Assembly: GCA_937928475.1 (NCBI GenBank)
Contig: CALFVE010000147.1
Coordinates: forward strand, 1 to 6,917
DNA: 6,917 nucleotides
Direction of reading: 5' to 3'
Origin: an uncultured bacterium
GTDB lineage: Bacteria > Armatimonadota > Zipacnadia > Zipacnadales > Zipacnadaceae
The notes under the pieces are model-generated. The model was given only the letters and a program-made list of their open reading frames with translations. It made no database searches and was not told the DNA's origin. Numbering within the stretch: the first letter of the stretch is position 1; each line of letters starts with the position of its first letter. Shown here piece after piece: positions 1 through 6,138 of the stretch. The position numbers and the translations under genes are program-made.

Positions 1-31
1 GGAGGCGCTCTACCAACTGAGCTACTTCCGC
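1..31 (-). tRNA. partial tRNA, probably tRNA-Gly
   Basis: The 5' part of a tRNA on the minus strand, cut by the window edge. It shows the 7-nt acceptor arm GCGGAAG, then T8-A9, a D-arm (GCTC, AGTTGGTA, GAGC), G26 and the first anticodon-stem strand CCTCC. The anticodon lies outside the window. The GCGG acceptor start and CCTCC stem fit bacterial tRNA-Gly(GCC), and the adjacent gene is another tRNA-Gly, but the isotype is an inference. Only 43 nt separate it from tRNA-Gly(CCC), so the two are probably co-transcribed. Confidence 0.8.
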
Positions 32-41
32 TCGACTGCTG

Positions 42-58
42 CTCGCCTCGAGGGCGAG
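42..58 (-). other. spacer hairpin between two tRNA genes
   Basis: A perfect 6-bp inverted repeat (CTCGCC / GGCGAG) with a 5-nt loop sits in the 43-nt spacer between tRNA-Gly(CCC) and the truncated tRNA. No T-tract follows on the minus strand, so it does not look like an intrinsic terminator. It could be a processing hairpin in a dicistronic tRNA precursor, or chance in GC-rich DNA. Confidence 0.3.
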
Positions 59-74
59 GAGTTGCTCCTGATGC

Positions 75-150
75 TGGAGCGGGAAAAGGGACTCGAACCC
101 TCGACACCCAGCTTGGGAAGCTGGTGCTCTACCAACTGAGCTATTCCCGC
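75..150 (-). tRNA. tRNA-Gly(CCC)
   Basis: A complete 76-nt tRNA with encoded CCA. The acceptor GCGGGAA pairs with TTCCCGC, followed by discriminator T. The D-arm is GCTC/GAGC and the anticodon stem CCAGC/GCTGG encloses loop TTCCCAA, giving anticodon CCC for codon GGG. The T-arm has the conserved TTCGAGT loop. All stems pair, with one G-T at the base of the T-stem. Confidence 0.97.
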
Positions 151-165
151 TCCCAGCGCACCGAT

Positions 166-194
166 ATTATACACAACCGCGGGGTCGGGGGGAA
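166..194 (-). promoter_or_regulatory. candidate promoter of tRNA-Gly(CCC)
   Basis: A perfect -10 hexamer TATAAT at 166-171 lies 15 nt upstream of the mature tRNA 5' end, which predicts a start near 159. The sequence 17 nt upstream of it, TTCCCC at 189-194, is a poor -35. A better TTGACT at 206-211 is 34 nt from the -10, too far to pair with it. The -10 and its placement are the evidence; the -35 is uncertain. Confidence 0.55.
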
Positions 195-218
195 GTACCC
201 CTGCGAGTCAAAGACACG

Positions 219-294
219 TGGTGGGCGGTAGAAGACTTGAACTTCTGACCTCATCCGTGTGAAGGATGCGCTCTGCCAACTGAGCTAACCGCCC
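219..294 (-). tRNA. tRNA-Val(CAC)
   Basis: A complete 76-nt tRNA with encoded CCA. The acceptor GGGCGGT pairs with ACCGCCC, followed by discriminator A. The D-arm is GCTC/GAGC and the anticodon stem CATCC/GGATG encloses loop TTCACAC, giving anticodon CAC, which reads the Val codon GUG. The T-stem AGAAG/CTTCT has loop TTCAAGT. Confidence 0.96.
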
Positions 295-307
295 GCGTCG
301 TCAGGAC

Positions 308-336
308 ACGCTACCTCCGCCCCAGTTTCCAGCCAA
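308..336 (-). promoter_or_regulatory. weak candidate promoter of tRNA-Val(CAC)
   Basis: TTGGCT (331-336) is separated by 17 nt from TAGCGT (308-313) on the minus strand, with a predicted start about 7 nt before the mature tRNA 5' end. Several positions differ from the sigma70 consensus. Read-through from the strong tRNA-Leu promoter could also supply this gene. Confidence 0.35.
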
Positions 337-390
337 CCGGCCGCCATACTCGCACCCGGACGACCGGGACGCCTGTGCTACTGACCGGCC

Positions 391-478
391 TGGTGCCGAG
401 GGCGGGACTCGAACCCGCACGAGCCTTTCGGCCACTAGCCCCTCAAGCTAGCGTGTCTGCCAATTCCACCACCTCGGC
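391..478 (-). tRNA. tRNA-Leu(GAG)
   Basis: A complete 88-nt class II tRNA with encoded CCA. The acceptor GCCGAGG pairs with CCTCGGC, followed by discriminator A. The anticodon stem CTAGC/GCTAG encloses loop TTGAGGG, giving anticodon GAG, which reads the Leu codons CUC and CUU. A long variable arm with a GAAA-capped stem follows, as expected for Leu. The T-arm has loop TTCGAGT. Confidence 0.96.
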
Positions 479-488
479 AGCCGGTATC

Positions 489-517
489 AGTATAGCGCCT
501 GGCCCACCCAAAGTCAA
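489..517 (-). promoter_or_regulatory. strong sigma70-like promoter of tRNA-Leu(GAG)
   Basis: TTGACT (512-517) and TATACT (489-494) are separated by exactly 17 nt on the minus strand, each one base from the consensus hexamer. The predicted start, near 482, is only a few nucleotides before the mature tRNA 5' end at 478. It lies between the gre stop codon (575) and the tRNA, so the tRNA cluster does not need transcription from gre. Confidence 0.8.
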
Positions 518-574
518 GTCAGCGAAACGCCCGACGAGCGAGATGCAGGTTGTGGTGAACTCCTGAGACCACTG

Positions 575-3271
575 CTAGTCGCTAGACCTCCTGGCCCGGC
601 GCTTGGCTCCGGACGTAGGCGCCGAGGGCAGGCGCTTGCGGACCGCGACAATTCGGTAGGTCAGGGTATCCCCGCCGAGCTCTACCGTCACCTCTTCACC
701 TGGGCGCCGGCCGACCAGAGCCTGCCCTAGGGGTGCACGGTAGTTGATGACTTCGGGGCCGTGATAGGCGTCATCGTGGCCGAGAATCCACACCGTGCGC
801 TCCTCGCCGGTGGTGAGATCACACAAGGTTACCTCGGTGCCGGGCGCTGCACGATCTCCCGCGACGGGGAGGTCCTCGATGACGCGCGCTCGGTGGAGGA
901 CGGTATCCAGGGCGCGGGCCTCGGCGGCCGCCAGCCCCTGCCGCTCGCGCGCCGCATGGTAGTCGGCATTCTCGCTGAGGTCGCCCAGGGCCCGCGCTGC
1001 CGCGATGAGGCGGGGGATCTCGGTGACTAGTTCCCGGCGCAGTTGGTCGCGGCGTGCCACCTTGCTTTCATACGTTGCCCGGGTCATCAATATAATCTGC
1101 GGGTTGCGTTCGGGCAGGAGTTGCTCACGGTCGCCGGAGGGTTGGGGCTCCTTCAGGTGCAGGAGGAGCGCCGTGTGCCCGGCAGCCTCCAAGAAGTCGG
1201 CGGCCCCGCGCACTCGTCGGGGATGAGCGCGCAGGCGAACCAGGCTCTCCTCGATTTGGTGCTCGAGAGCCGGTGGGCAGGGACGGCCGCGCACCAGCGC
1301 CACCAGGCCACCTTGGGCAGCAAGCAGTTGCAGCAGGGCCTCGATGTCGCGGCGGGCCGTGGCAGAAGACAGCGCGCGCAGGACGGCGAGGGCCAGGGCC
1401 CAGGGCTCACGCTCGGGCTGCGCGACTGCCCCTGTCTCGAGCAGGAGCCGTATCACCTCGACCTGAACCGGTACGGAGGCTGCTTCGCTGTGCAGATACT
1501 GCCAGAGCAGGTCGCCGAGCGGCGCGCCGAAGGCCAGTAGGCGTGTGCGGGCCTCATGGCGCACCGAGGCAAACCGCGAGCCGAGGGCTGCCAGCAGCAC
1601 CGGCTCAGGGGCCGGGCTTTCCAGCGCGAGTTCGAGAGCCTCCTGCTGCTCCGCGGCGGAAGGGAGCAGGTTGAGGGCGCGTGAGGCCGTCAGCAAGGTG
1701 GCGACCTCTTCGCCCAGCGCGGGGCGGTCCTGCGGGGACCAACGCGCCAGCAGCAGGGCGGCGTGGAGGCGGCCCTCCGGGGATTCCTCGCGCTGCCGCC
1801 AGTCGGAGACAATGGCCGCGTATTTGGACCGAGCCGCCTCGGATTGCTCGGGATGTTGGCTGAGTAGGCGCCGGATCATCTGCACGGCGGCGGCAAGACT
1901 GTCCTGACGCTTGAGCACAGGCAGTGGTACGACAGTGGGGCGCTCGCCGGCAGCGCGACGGTAGTGGCCCTGAAGGGCCTGGGTACGGTCAATGCGCGGA
2001 TCCTGGGCGGCGGCCTCACGGGCTTGCTTCCACCACGCGGGCCACGAACTGTCGGGCACCAGCGTCCCGGCCAGCCACTGCTTGATTTCAGTTGAGGAAG
2101 CCTTGCCACCCACCTCATCAATCACCCGCAAGATCAGCGCCACCGGGTCTTGCTGCGCCTCCTGCCGAAGGGCGTCGCCGTGCAGGAAGATCTGTGCCTC
2201 CAACGACTGGGGAGGGACAGGAGTGAGGCTGCGGCGCGCCATGCTGCGGGCCATGGTTTGACCACGACGCCCCGCGAAGTCAATGATCAAGTTGTCCTCA
2301 GTAACGGCGCGGATGCGGCCCACGCCCCAGGTGCGGTGCTTGACGACCGCGCCGCGGGCTAGGCTGAGCGCGGTCTGAAAGGCCGCCAGCGCCTCAGCAA
2401 AGGGGACCGTGGGGTCCGTGAGCCCGGTCTCTTCGGCGGCGGCGCGGACCACCTGCGCCTTGCCCCGGACGCGGGCCACGGTCGCCACGTATCGTTCCCG
2501 CAAAGCCGGTGGCGCCTCCCCGCGCAAAAGAGTCGCTTCCAGCGTCTTGAGCAGCGGACGCCCGAGGTGGAACTCCTCGAAGTGAGGGTCCAACAGGTCT
2601 AAAACGGTCTCGGCGAGGGAGGACATCCCCTTCTCAACCATTAGGGGCAGTTGGCTAAGTAGGTCGCGGGCCGAGGAGGCGGTGGGCACTTCCAGACAAA
2701 GCAGGAGCGCGTCCTCGGCACTGGAAGAGTCGCCAGCCTCCACGAAGCCGCGCAGGGCGCGCACGGCCAGTTGGGAGGCGCGCTCGGAGTGACCCTCTTG
2801 CAAGGCCATTTGAGCCTGCGCAAACTGCACCGCCGGGCTGTGCGGAGCCAGACGCGCCGCGAGGCGCAGATCTTCCCGGTAGACGAGCGGATCGTTCAGA
2901 CCACTGCTGATCTCCAGCAGAAGGGGCGCCAGGTCAGCGTTGGCGGACAGATCGAGTGCGCGCAAGACCAGACTGCGTGCCAGCGGCCACTGCTGCCGCT
3001 CCGTCAAATCGCGGGCCACGCGGGCATAGCCGCGGGCAGCAGCGGGCAGGCCGGCTTGCTCCTGCAGGCGAGCGCGGGCGTAACGGACGAGCAGCGTGTC
3101 CTGGCCGCCCTGCAGTCGCCGATCGAGTTCCTCCAGGGCCTCAGACACGGCGGGCTCAGCATCCACAAGCGCGCATACGCGGTCCAGGCGGTCCAGCACC
3201 GCGCGAAGGTCATCGGGAGCCGACGAGACAGTGTCCAGGATCTCGGTGAGTTGGGCGAGCGGATCAGCCAC
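575..3271 (-). CDS. greA: GreA-type transcript cleavage factor with very long N-terminal extension
   Basis: An 898-aa protein whose last ~170 residues are a GreA/GreB transcript cleavage factor; GreA itself is about 158 aa. Gre factors enter the secondary channel of RNA polymerase and stimulate cleavage of backtracked RNA. The coiled-coil domain begins near residue 728. Its tip carries D764 and E767 in GDLSENADYH, matching E. coli D41 and E44. An FKBP-like domain (about 808-885) follows, containing APLGQALVG. The extension has TPR-like helices (about 57-260), a WGVGRI...IDF segment (311-334) resembling Tudor-like/CarD folds, a W413-W414 helix and HEAT-like helices (about 560-720). Long Gre fusions are known in Chlamydiae and Spirochaetes. 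The start is GTG: an in-frame stop at 3278-3280 rules out an upstream extension, but the Shine-Dalgarno is weak (GGGGGTG, 11 nt upstream). Stop TAG. It is preceded by its own promoter and followed by tRNA genes. Confidence 0.93.
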   Translation of the reverse strand: MADPLAQLTEILDTVSSAPDDLRAVLDRLDRVCALVDAEPAVSEALEELDRRLQGGQDTLLVRYARARLQEQAGLPAAARGYARVARDLTERQQWPLARSLVLRALDLSANADLAPLLLEISSGLNDPLVYREDLRLAARLAPHSPAVQFAQAQMALQEGHSERASQLAVRALRGFVEAGDSSSAEDALLLCLEVPTASSARDLLSQLPLMVEKGMSSLAETVLDLLDPHFEEFHLGRPLLKTLEATLLRGEAPPALRERYVATVARVRGKAQVVRAAAEETGLTDPTVPFAEALAAFQTALSLARGAVVKHRTWGVGRIRAVTEDNLIIDFAGRRGQTMARSMARRSLTPVPPQSLEAQIFLHGDALRQEAQQDPVALILRVIDEVGGKASSTEIKQWLAGTLVPDSSWPAWWKQAREAAAQDPRIDRTQALQGHYRRAAGERPTVVPLPVLKRQDSLAAAVQMIRRLLSQHPEQSEAARSKYAAIVSDWRQREESPEGRLHAALLLARWSPQDRPALGEEVATLLTASRALNLLPSAAEQQEALELALESPAPEPVLLAALGSRFASVRHEARTRLLAFGAPLGDLLWQYLHSEAASVPVQVEVIRLLLETGAVAQPEREPWALALAVLRALSSATARRDIEALLQLLAAQGGLVALVRGRPCPPALEHQIEESLVRLRAHPRRVRGAADFLEAAGHTALLLHLKEPQPSGDREQLLPERNPQIILMTRATYESKVARRDQLRRELVTEIPRLIAAARALGDLSENADYHAARERQGLAAAEARALDTVLHRARVIEDLPVAGDRAAPGTEVTLCDLTTGEERTVWILGHDDAYHGPEVINYRAPLGQALVGRRPGEEVTVELGGDTLTYRIVAVRKRLPSAPTSGAKRRARRSSD

Positions 3272-3301
3272 GCGGGATCAGCACCCCCGGGAGGACGAGG
3301 T

Positions 3302-3321
3302 GACGCCCGGGGACGGGCGTC
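3302..3321 (-). promoter_or_regulatory. 5'-leader hairpin of the gre mRNA
   Basis: A perfect 8-bp inverted repeat (GACGCCCG / CGGGCGTC) with a TCCC loop on the minus strand. It begins almost exactly where transcription from the promoter at 3329-3356 should start (about 3322), so the mRNA would have a stem-loop at its 5' end, about 30 nt before the GTG. No T-tract follows, so it is not an intrinsic terminator of the upstream gene. A role in mRNA stability or early pausing is inference. Confidence 0.5.
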
Positions 3322-3328
3322 GAGGAAG

Positions 3329-3356
3329 AGCATAACGTGACGAGCACAGATGTCAA
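3329..3356 (-). promoter_or_regulatory. sigma70-like promoter of the gre gene
   Basis: A perfect -35 hexamer TTGACA (3351-3356) is followed by a 16-nt spacer and TATGCT (3329-3334), which keeps the key T1, A2 and T6 of the -10 consensus. The site lies in the 136-bp gap between the URO-D-family gene and gre. It predicts a start near 3322 and a leader of about 50 nt. Gre is therefore probably transcribed independently of the sulfatase cluster. Confidence 0.7.
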
Positions 3357-3407
3357 GGGGCCATCGCCTGCGGATGAAGACAGGGGCACGGGGACAGACA
3401 GGGCGAG

Positions 3408-4547
3408 TCAGTACTTCCCGGCGCGTCGCGTTACCTCGACCAGGCGGAACAAGTTCTCATCCGGCGTGTCGCGGCCGCACTGGTCGCCCGTGGAAAGAAT
3501 AAACCCGCCTCCGGCCTTGGCAGCGTCCAAGGCGTCGAGAGCCGCCGCCTCGACCTCATCTGGGGTGCCCTTGAGCATGGTCTTGGTGGTGTGCAGATTG
3601 CCCATCAGAGCGATGCGGTCTCCCACAGCCTGCTTGACCTCGCGCAGGTCACAGTCCCCCATCGGCGGCATCTCCAGCGGGTTGACGCAGTCCAAGTCGG
3701 TGTATGCGACGAAAGCGTCCACCAGGCGGCGCTCCTTGCCGCACGAGTGGAGCATGGTGGGCACGCCCACGTGCTTGCACCTTCTGGTGAACTCCGCCAC
3801 CGCGGGCAGCGACCACTTCTCGAAGCAAGCCCAATTCTGCAAGGTGAGCAGGCCGCTGGCGCCGAGGAGGATGAAGTCCGGCTGATGGCGCAGGTAGACC
3901 TCCAGCTGATGGCGGTAGAGTTCGTGTAACCATTCGTTGACCTGCTCCACCAATGCCGGGTAATCCGCGAGCGCGTACACCGCCGCGGTCAGGCCGCCGT
4001 CGAAATACTCGTTGAGAATGTACAGACCCGGCACCCCCACGGAGGGCCCGAACAGCCCCAGGTCGCCAACTGCCTCTCGCTGCTTCTCCCAGTCGCCCAG
4101 CGCATAGCCGGAGGGTGGCCGGAGTAAGTACTCCAGTTTGGGAATGTCCTCTTCGGGATTCTTGATCAATTTGCGGGTGGCAGTGGGTGGGTCCGCCCGA
4201 TAGTAGGTGGCTTCGCACCACAGCTCTCCCTTCGGCGTGCGGAAAGTGGTGCGCTGGACAATGCGCTCTTCCGTCCGCGAGACGATCTCGCTGCGGGTCT
4301 CCACGTCGGGGCTGGGCTCCCAGTCGAGGCTGCCGTAGATGAACCAGGCGTCAATGCCGAAGCAGCGCGCCGCGTCCAGGTAGGCTTGCCAGAGCGGAGG
4401 GTCATTGTGCAGGTAGATGTCCCAGAAGGGCTTGCCCGTGAGTCGGCAAGGGATCATGTTGCTGATATCCGGCGTGCAGGGGACGCAATCGGGGATACCG
4501 CCGGTCATGGCGACTAGGAGACGTTGTTTGCCGGTCATAGCCTTCAC
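3408..4547 (-). CDS. URO-D-superfamily protein, probably zinc/corrinoid methyltransferase-like (not HemE)
   Basis: A 379-aa protein of the uroporphyrinogen decarboxylase / MtaA-type TIM-barrel superfamily. It lacks the RQAGR-type substrate motif expected near the HemE N-terminus. It keeps a His-x-Cys pair (HSCG, H267 and C269) and a late Cys in GDQCGRDTP (C357), the ligand pattern of the zinc-dependent methyltransferases MtaA, MtbA and CmuA that move methyl groups to or from corrinoid proteins. The end, with GGGFILSTGDQ and DTPDENL, is typical of the superfamily. No corrinoid protein lies nearby and the substrate is unknown. The start chosen is GTG 4547, because AAGG (4555-4558) sits 7 nt upstream. 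ATG 4538, three codons later, matches the usual family start but has a badly spaced Shine-Dalgarno. A reading open up to 4769 would overlap the preceding gene and adds unfamily-like sequence. The 38-bp gap to the preceding gene suggests an operon. Confidence 0.85.
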   Translation of the reverse strand: MKAMTGKQRLLVAMTGGIPDCVPCTPDISNMIPCRLTGKPFWDIYLHNDPPLWQAYLDAARCFGIDAWFIYGSLDWEPSPDVETRSEIVSRTEERIVQRTTFRTPKGELWCEATYYRADPPTATRKLIKNPEEDIPKLEYLLRPPSGYALGDWEKQREAVGDLGLFGPSVGVPGLYILNEYFDGGLTAAVYALADYPALVEQVNEWLHELYRHQLEVYLRHQPDFILLGASGLLTLQNWACFEKWSLPAVAEFTRRCKHVGVPTMLHSCGKERRLVDAFVAYTDLDCVNPLEMPPMGDCDLREVKQAVGDRIALMGNLHTTKTMLKGTPDEVEAAALDALDAAKAGGGFILSTGDQCGRDTPDENLFRLVEVTRRAGKY

Positions 4548-4554
4548 AGAGTCA

Positions 4555-4558
4555 CCTT
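4555..4558 (-). promoter_or_regulatory. ribosome binding site of the URO-D-family gene
   Basis: AAGG followed by 7 nt and GTG at 4547. This spacing favours the GTG over the ATG at 4538, where AAGG is 16 nt away and the nearer GAAGG is only 2 nt away. Confidence 0.5.
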
Positions 4559-4585
4559 GGGGAATGCGAACATCCGCGCCTTCTC

Positions 4586-5311
4586 CTATTCCGGCTCCAC
4601 CATCTCCCAGCGCACATTGCTGAAGTAGGCTGTCCCCCGACCTTGGAAGCGCAGTTTGAGTTTGCCATAGATGGCGAAACTGGGGCAGGGCGGCGTCACC
4701 AGTTCGATGTAGGTCCAGTCTATCCGGTCGGGCACCGGCTTGTCCAAGGAGAGGAGCGTCGGGCTCCAACCGCAGTCCACCTGCACCTTGTCCGATACGT
4801 AGGCCGGGCCGTTGGACTGGGTGAACTCAACCCCGACCATAGGCCCGCCGACCAGAGCCTCATTGTCCAGGTCCTCCACCTTCACCCAGGCCGAGAGCCG
4901 ATAGCGGGCGCCGGCCAGGAAGGGGTTGCCCCACTGCTGGGGGCCGAGCATAGATTGCACCCACGTCCCCTCGGCGGCGTAGTCGTTGTGGATCACCAGG
5001 TAGCCCCCGGCGCCGTGATGCGCGCCGGTCTTTTCCCAGCGGCAGCCCTCGCTTAGCGGGGTCCAGGTCTGCCCATCGAGACGCTCCAGGCCAGATACGG
5101 TGAAGGTGTTCTCGGGCTCTTCGTAGGCGGGAAGATTGGCCTTGGCGTACTCGCGAGGGGTGAGGCGGATCTCTTGCGCCTGCGCCAGGATCGGTCCGGT
5201 CACTTCGGGCCCCACCAGACGCACGGTGGTGGTCGCCTCCAGATGCGTGCCGGTGGGCAGGATGGTGCCCCGCAGGTAGGGAGCCAGGTCGCACCAGAAG
5301 TGAAAGTCCAT
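4586..5311 (-). CDS. C-terminal half of a stop-split protein; carbohydrate-binding-like module
   Basis: 241 aa from ATG 5311, in the same frame as the gene immediately upstream. Residues ~69-240 look like a galactose-binding-like / CBM4_9-type beta-sandwich: a Gly-rich strand with GGYLVIHND, the segment GARYRLSAWVKVED (133-147) and an ending GTAYFSNVRWE, all typical of such modules. These usually bind glycans; the ligand is unknown. There is no signal peptide. The 66 nt upstream are open, coding-like (about 77% G or C at third positions; residues such as YHHVCEWG) and lack ATG, GTG or TTG. Only a weak GAG-type Shine-Dalgarno precedes ATG 5311. This is therefore probably the C-terminal part of one ~505-codon gene interrupted at 5378-5380; a separate coupled gene remains possible. 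Confidence 0.65.
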   Translation of the reverse strand: MDFHFWCDLAPYLRGTILPTGTHLEATTTVRLVGPEVTGPILAQAQEIRLTPREYAKANLPAYEEPENTFTVSGLERLDGQTWTPLSEGCRWEKTGAHHGAGGYLVIHNDYAAEGTWVQSMLGPQQWGNPFLAGARYRLSAWVKVEDLDNEALVGGPMVGVEFTQSNGPAYVSDKVQVDCGWSPTLLSLDKPVPDRIDWTYIELVTPPCPSFAIYGKLKLRFQGRGTAYFSNVRWEMVEPE

Positions 5312-5377
5312 GCCCCACTCGCAAACGTGGTGGTAATGAGAGGGAGCGTCGCACTTGTACTCTAGGGCCTCGCCGGA

Positions 5378-6103
5378 TTACTTGAGCAGATAGAGATAAC
5401 CTTGCGCATGGCAGAGGCGGGCGCGGCGGTTGTCCATGGTCAGGTGATACCACTTGGTCTTGTTCAGGTCGGACCAGGAGAAGGAGCCGTCGGGATTCTG
5501 GAAAATGATCCTCACCCAGCGGCGCCGCCAGTGCTGGCGGAAGGCCTCGGGACCGACCGACGGTTCAAACTGCCACTGCCAGTCGCGGGTCATGGGCACG
5601 GCGGGGCCGGAGGCGCTGACCGGCTGAGGGTCGGCGAATTGAAAGAACACGCCGGGTTCATTGTTCTGGTGCGGGAAACGATAAACCCGCAACGGGGACT
5701 GCTGGGTGAGGCCGGCGAGGTTCAAGTCGCGCAAGATCTCTATGTTCAGGTGTTGGGTCCACACGTATCGGCCCTCGACGAGGCGAACCGTTAGCGTGCA
5801 GGTCTCCCGAACCGTGTCAAAGACCTTCGTGCCGGTGAGCGTGCGGGTAGGTGTGATGCGCAGAGCGATTCCGTCCTCCAGGGGCGTGGCCTCATAGGCC
5901 ACCTCGCTGACGGCATGGTGGTAGCCGTAGAAAGCAAAGACCGGCAGCCACGCGAGTTCCGGCCCCTGGCCGGGGACCATCACCTGATTCTGCACCCACC
6001 AGGGCCCGCCGTGGTACGTGATATTCTTGTCCAACTGAAGGATCTCCTGGCCGTCATGGACGATCGCGGCGTGGGCGCCTTGTTGGCGGAAGCTAAAAGG
6101 CAT
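5378..6103 (-). CDS. N-terminal half of a stop-split protein of unknown family
   Basis: 241 aa ending at TAA (5378-5380). The start is ATG 6103, preceded by GGAGG (6111-6115) at 7-nt spacing. The in-frame ATG at 6148 lies inside the sulfatase coding region and has no comparable site. I do not recognise the family. The sequence is rich in beta-type segments and aromatic residues (GGPWWVQNQ, YGYHH, DWQWQFE, HWRRRW), consistent with a beta-sandwich of the kind found beside glycan-active proteins. It has no signal peptide or membrane segment. It lies 35 bp after the sulfatase stop, probably in the same operon. The frame stays open past the TAA into the C-terminal half, so this is probably a truncated piece of a longer protein unless the stop is a sequencing error. 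Confidence 0.7.
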   Translation of the reverse strand: MPFSFRQQGAHAAIVHDGQEILQLDKNITYHGGPWWVQNQVMVPGQGPELAWLPVFAFYGYHHAVSEVAYEATPLEDGIALRITPTRTLTGTKVFDTVRETCTLTVRLVEGRYVWTQHLNIEILRDLNLAGLTQQSPLRVYRFPHQNNEPGVFFQFADPQPVSASGPAVPMTRDWQWQFEPSVGPEAFRQHWRRRWVRIIFQNPDGSFSWSDLNKTKWYHLTMDNRRARLCHAQGYLYLLK

Positions 6104-6110
6104 GAGGTAA

Positions 6111-6115
6111 CCTCC
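6111..6115 (-). promoter_or_regulatory. ribosome binding site deciding the ATG 6103 start
   Basis: GGAGG on the minus strand, 7 nt before ATG 6103. It is the best Shine-Dalgarno in the window and rules in favour of this start over the in-frame ATG at 6148. Confidence 0.75.
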
Positions 6116-6138
6116 GGTGACAGATCTGGGAACAATGG

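Noticed and set aside
206..211. TTGACT considered as the -35 for the tRNA-Gly(CCC) promoter
   Set aside because: It is 34 nt from the TATAAT, about twice the allowed spacing, and no good -10 lies at 16-18 nt from it.
355..368. CCCGG/CCGGG hairpin downstream of tRNA-Leu, considered as a terminator
   Set aside because: A 5-bp stem without a following T-run on the minus strand; easily chance in GC-rich sequence.
375..566. Short plus-strand open frame across the tRNA-Leu gene
   Set aside because: It is the antisense of a complete tRNA and its promoter; the peptide reflects conserved tRNA sequence.
552..572. GTGGT/ACCAC inverted repeat just after the gre stop, considered as a terminator
   Set aside because: Only a 5-bp stem with an 11-nt loop and no T-tract; not a convincing intrinsic terminator.
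3004..3333. Possible leader peptide/alternate frame starting at ATG 3333 near the gre promoter
   Set aside because: The ATG overlaps the predicted -10 hexamer, upstream of the predicted transcription start, and the frame then runs out of phase through gre.
2771..3340. Plus-strand open frame of 189 codons opposite the gre N-terminus
   Set aside because: Low-complexity, charged translation antisense to a clear coding gene; it is a by-product of high GC and of the gre frame.
3337..3885. Plus-strand open frame of 182 codons opposite the URO-D-family gene
   Set aside because: Antisense to a recognised protein family, Ser/Arg-rich, with no family resemblance; a shadow of the real gene.
4548..4769. 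N-terminal extension of the URO-D-family gene to an ATG at 4769
   Set aside because: It overlaps most of the last 180 nt of the upstream coding sequence, its residues do not resemble the family, and AAGG-spaced GTG 4547 and family-like ATG 4538 lie downstream.
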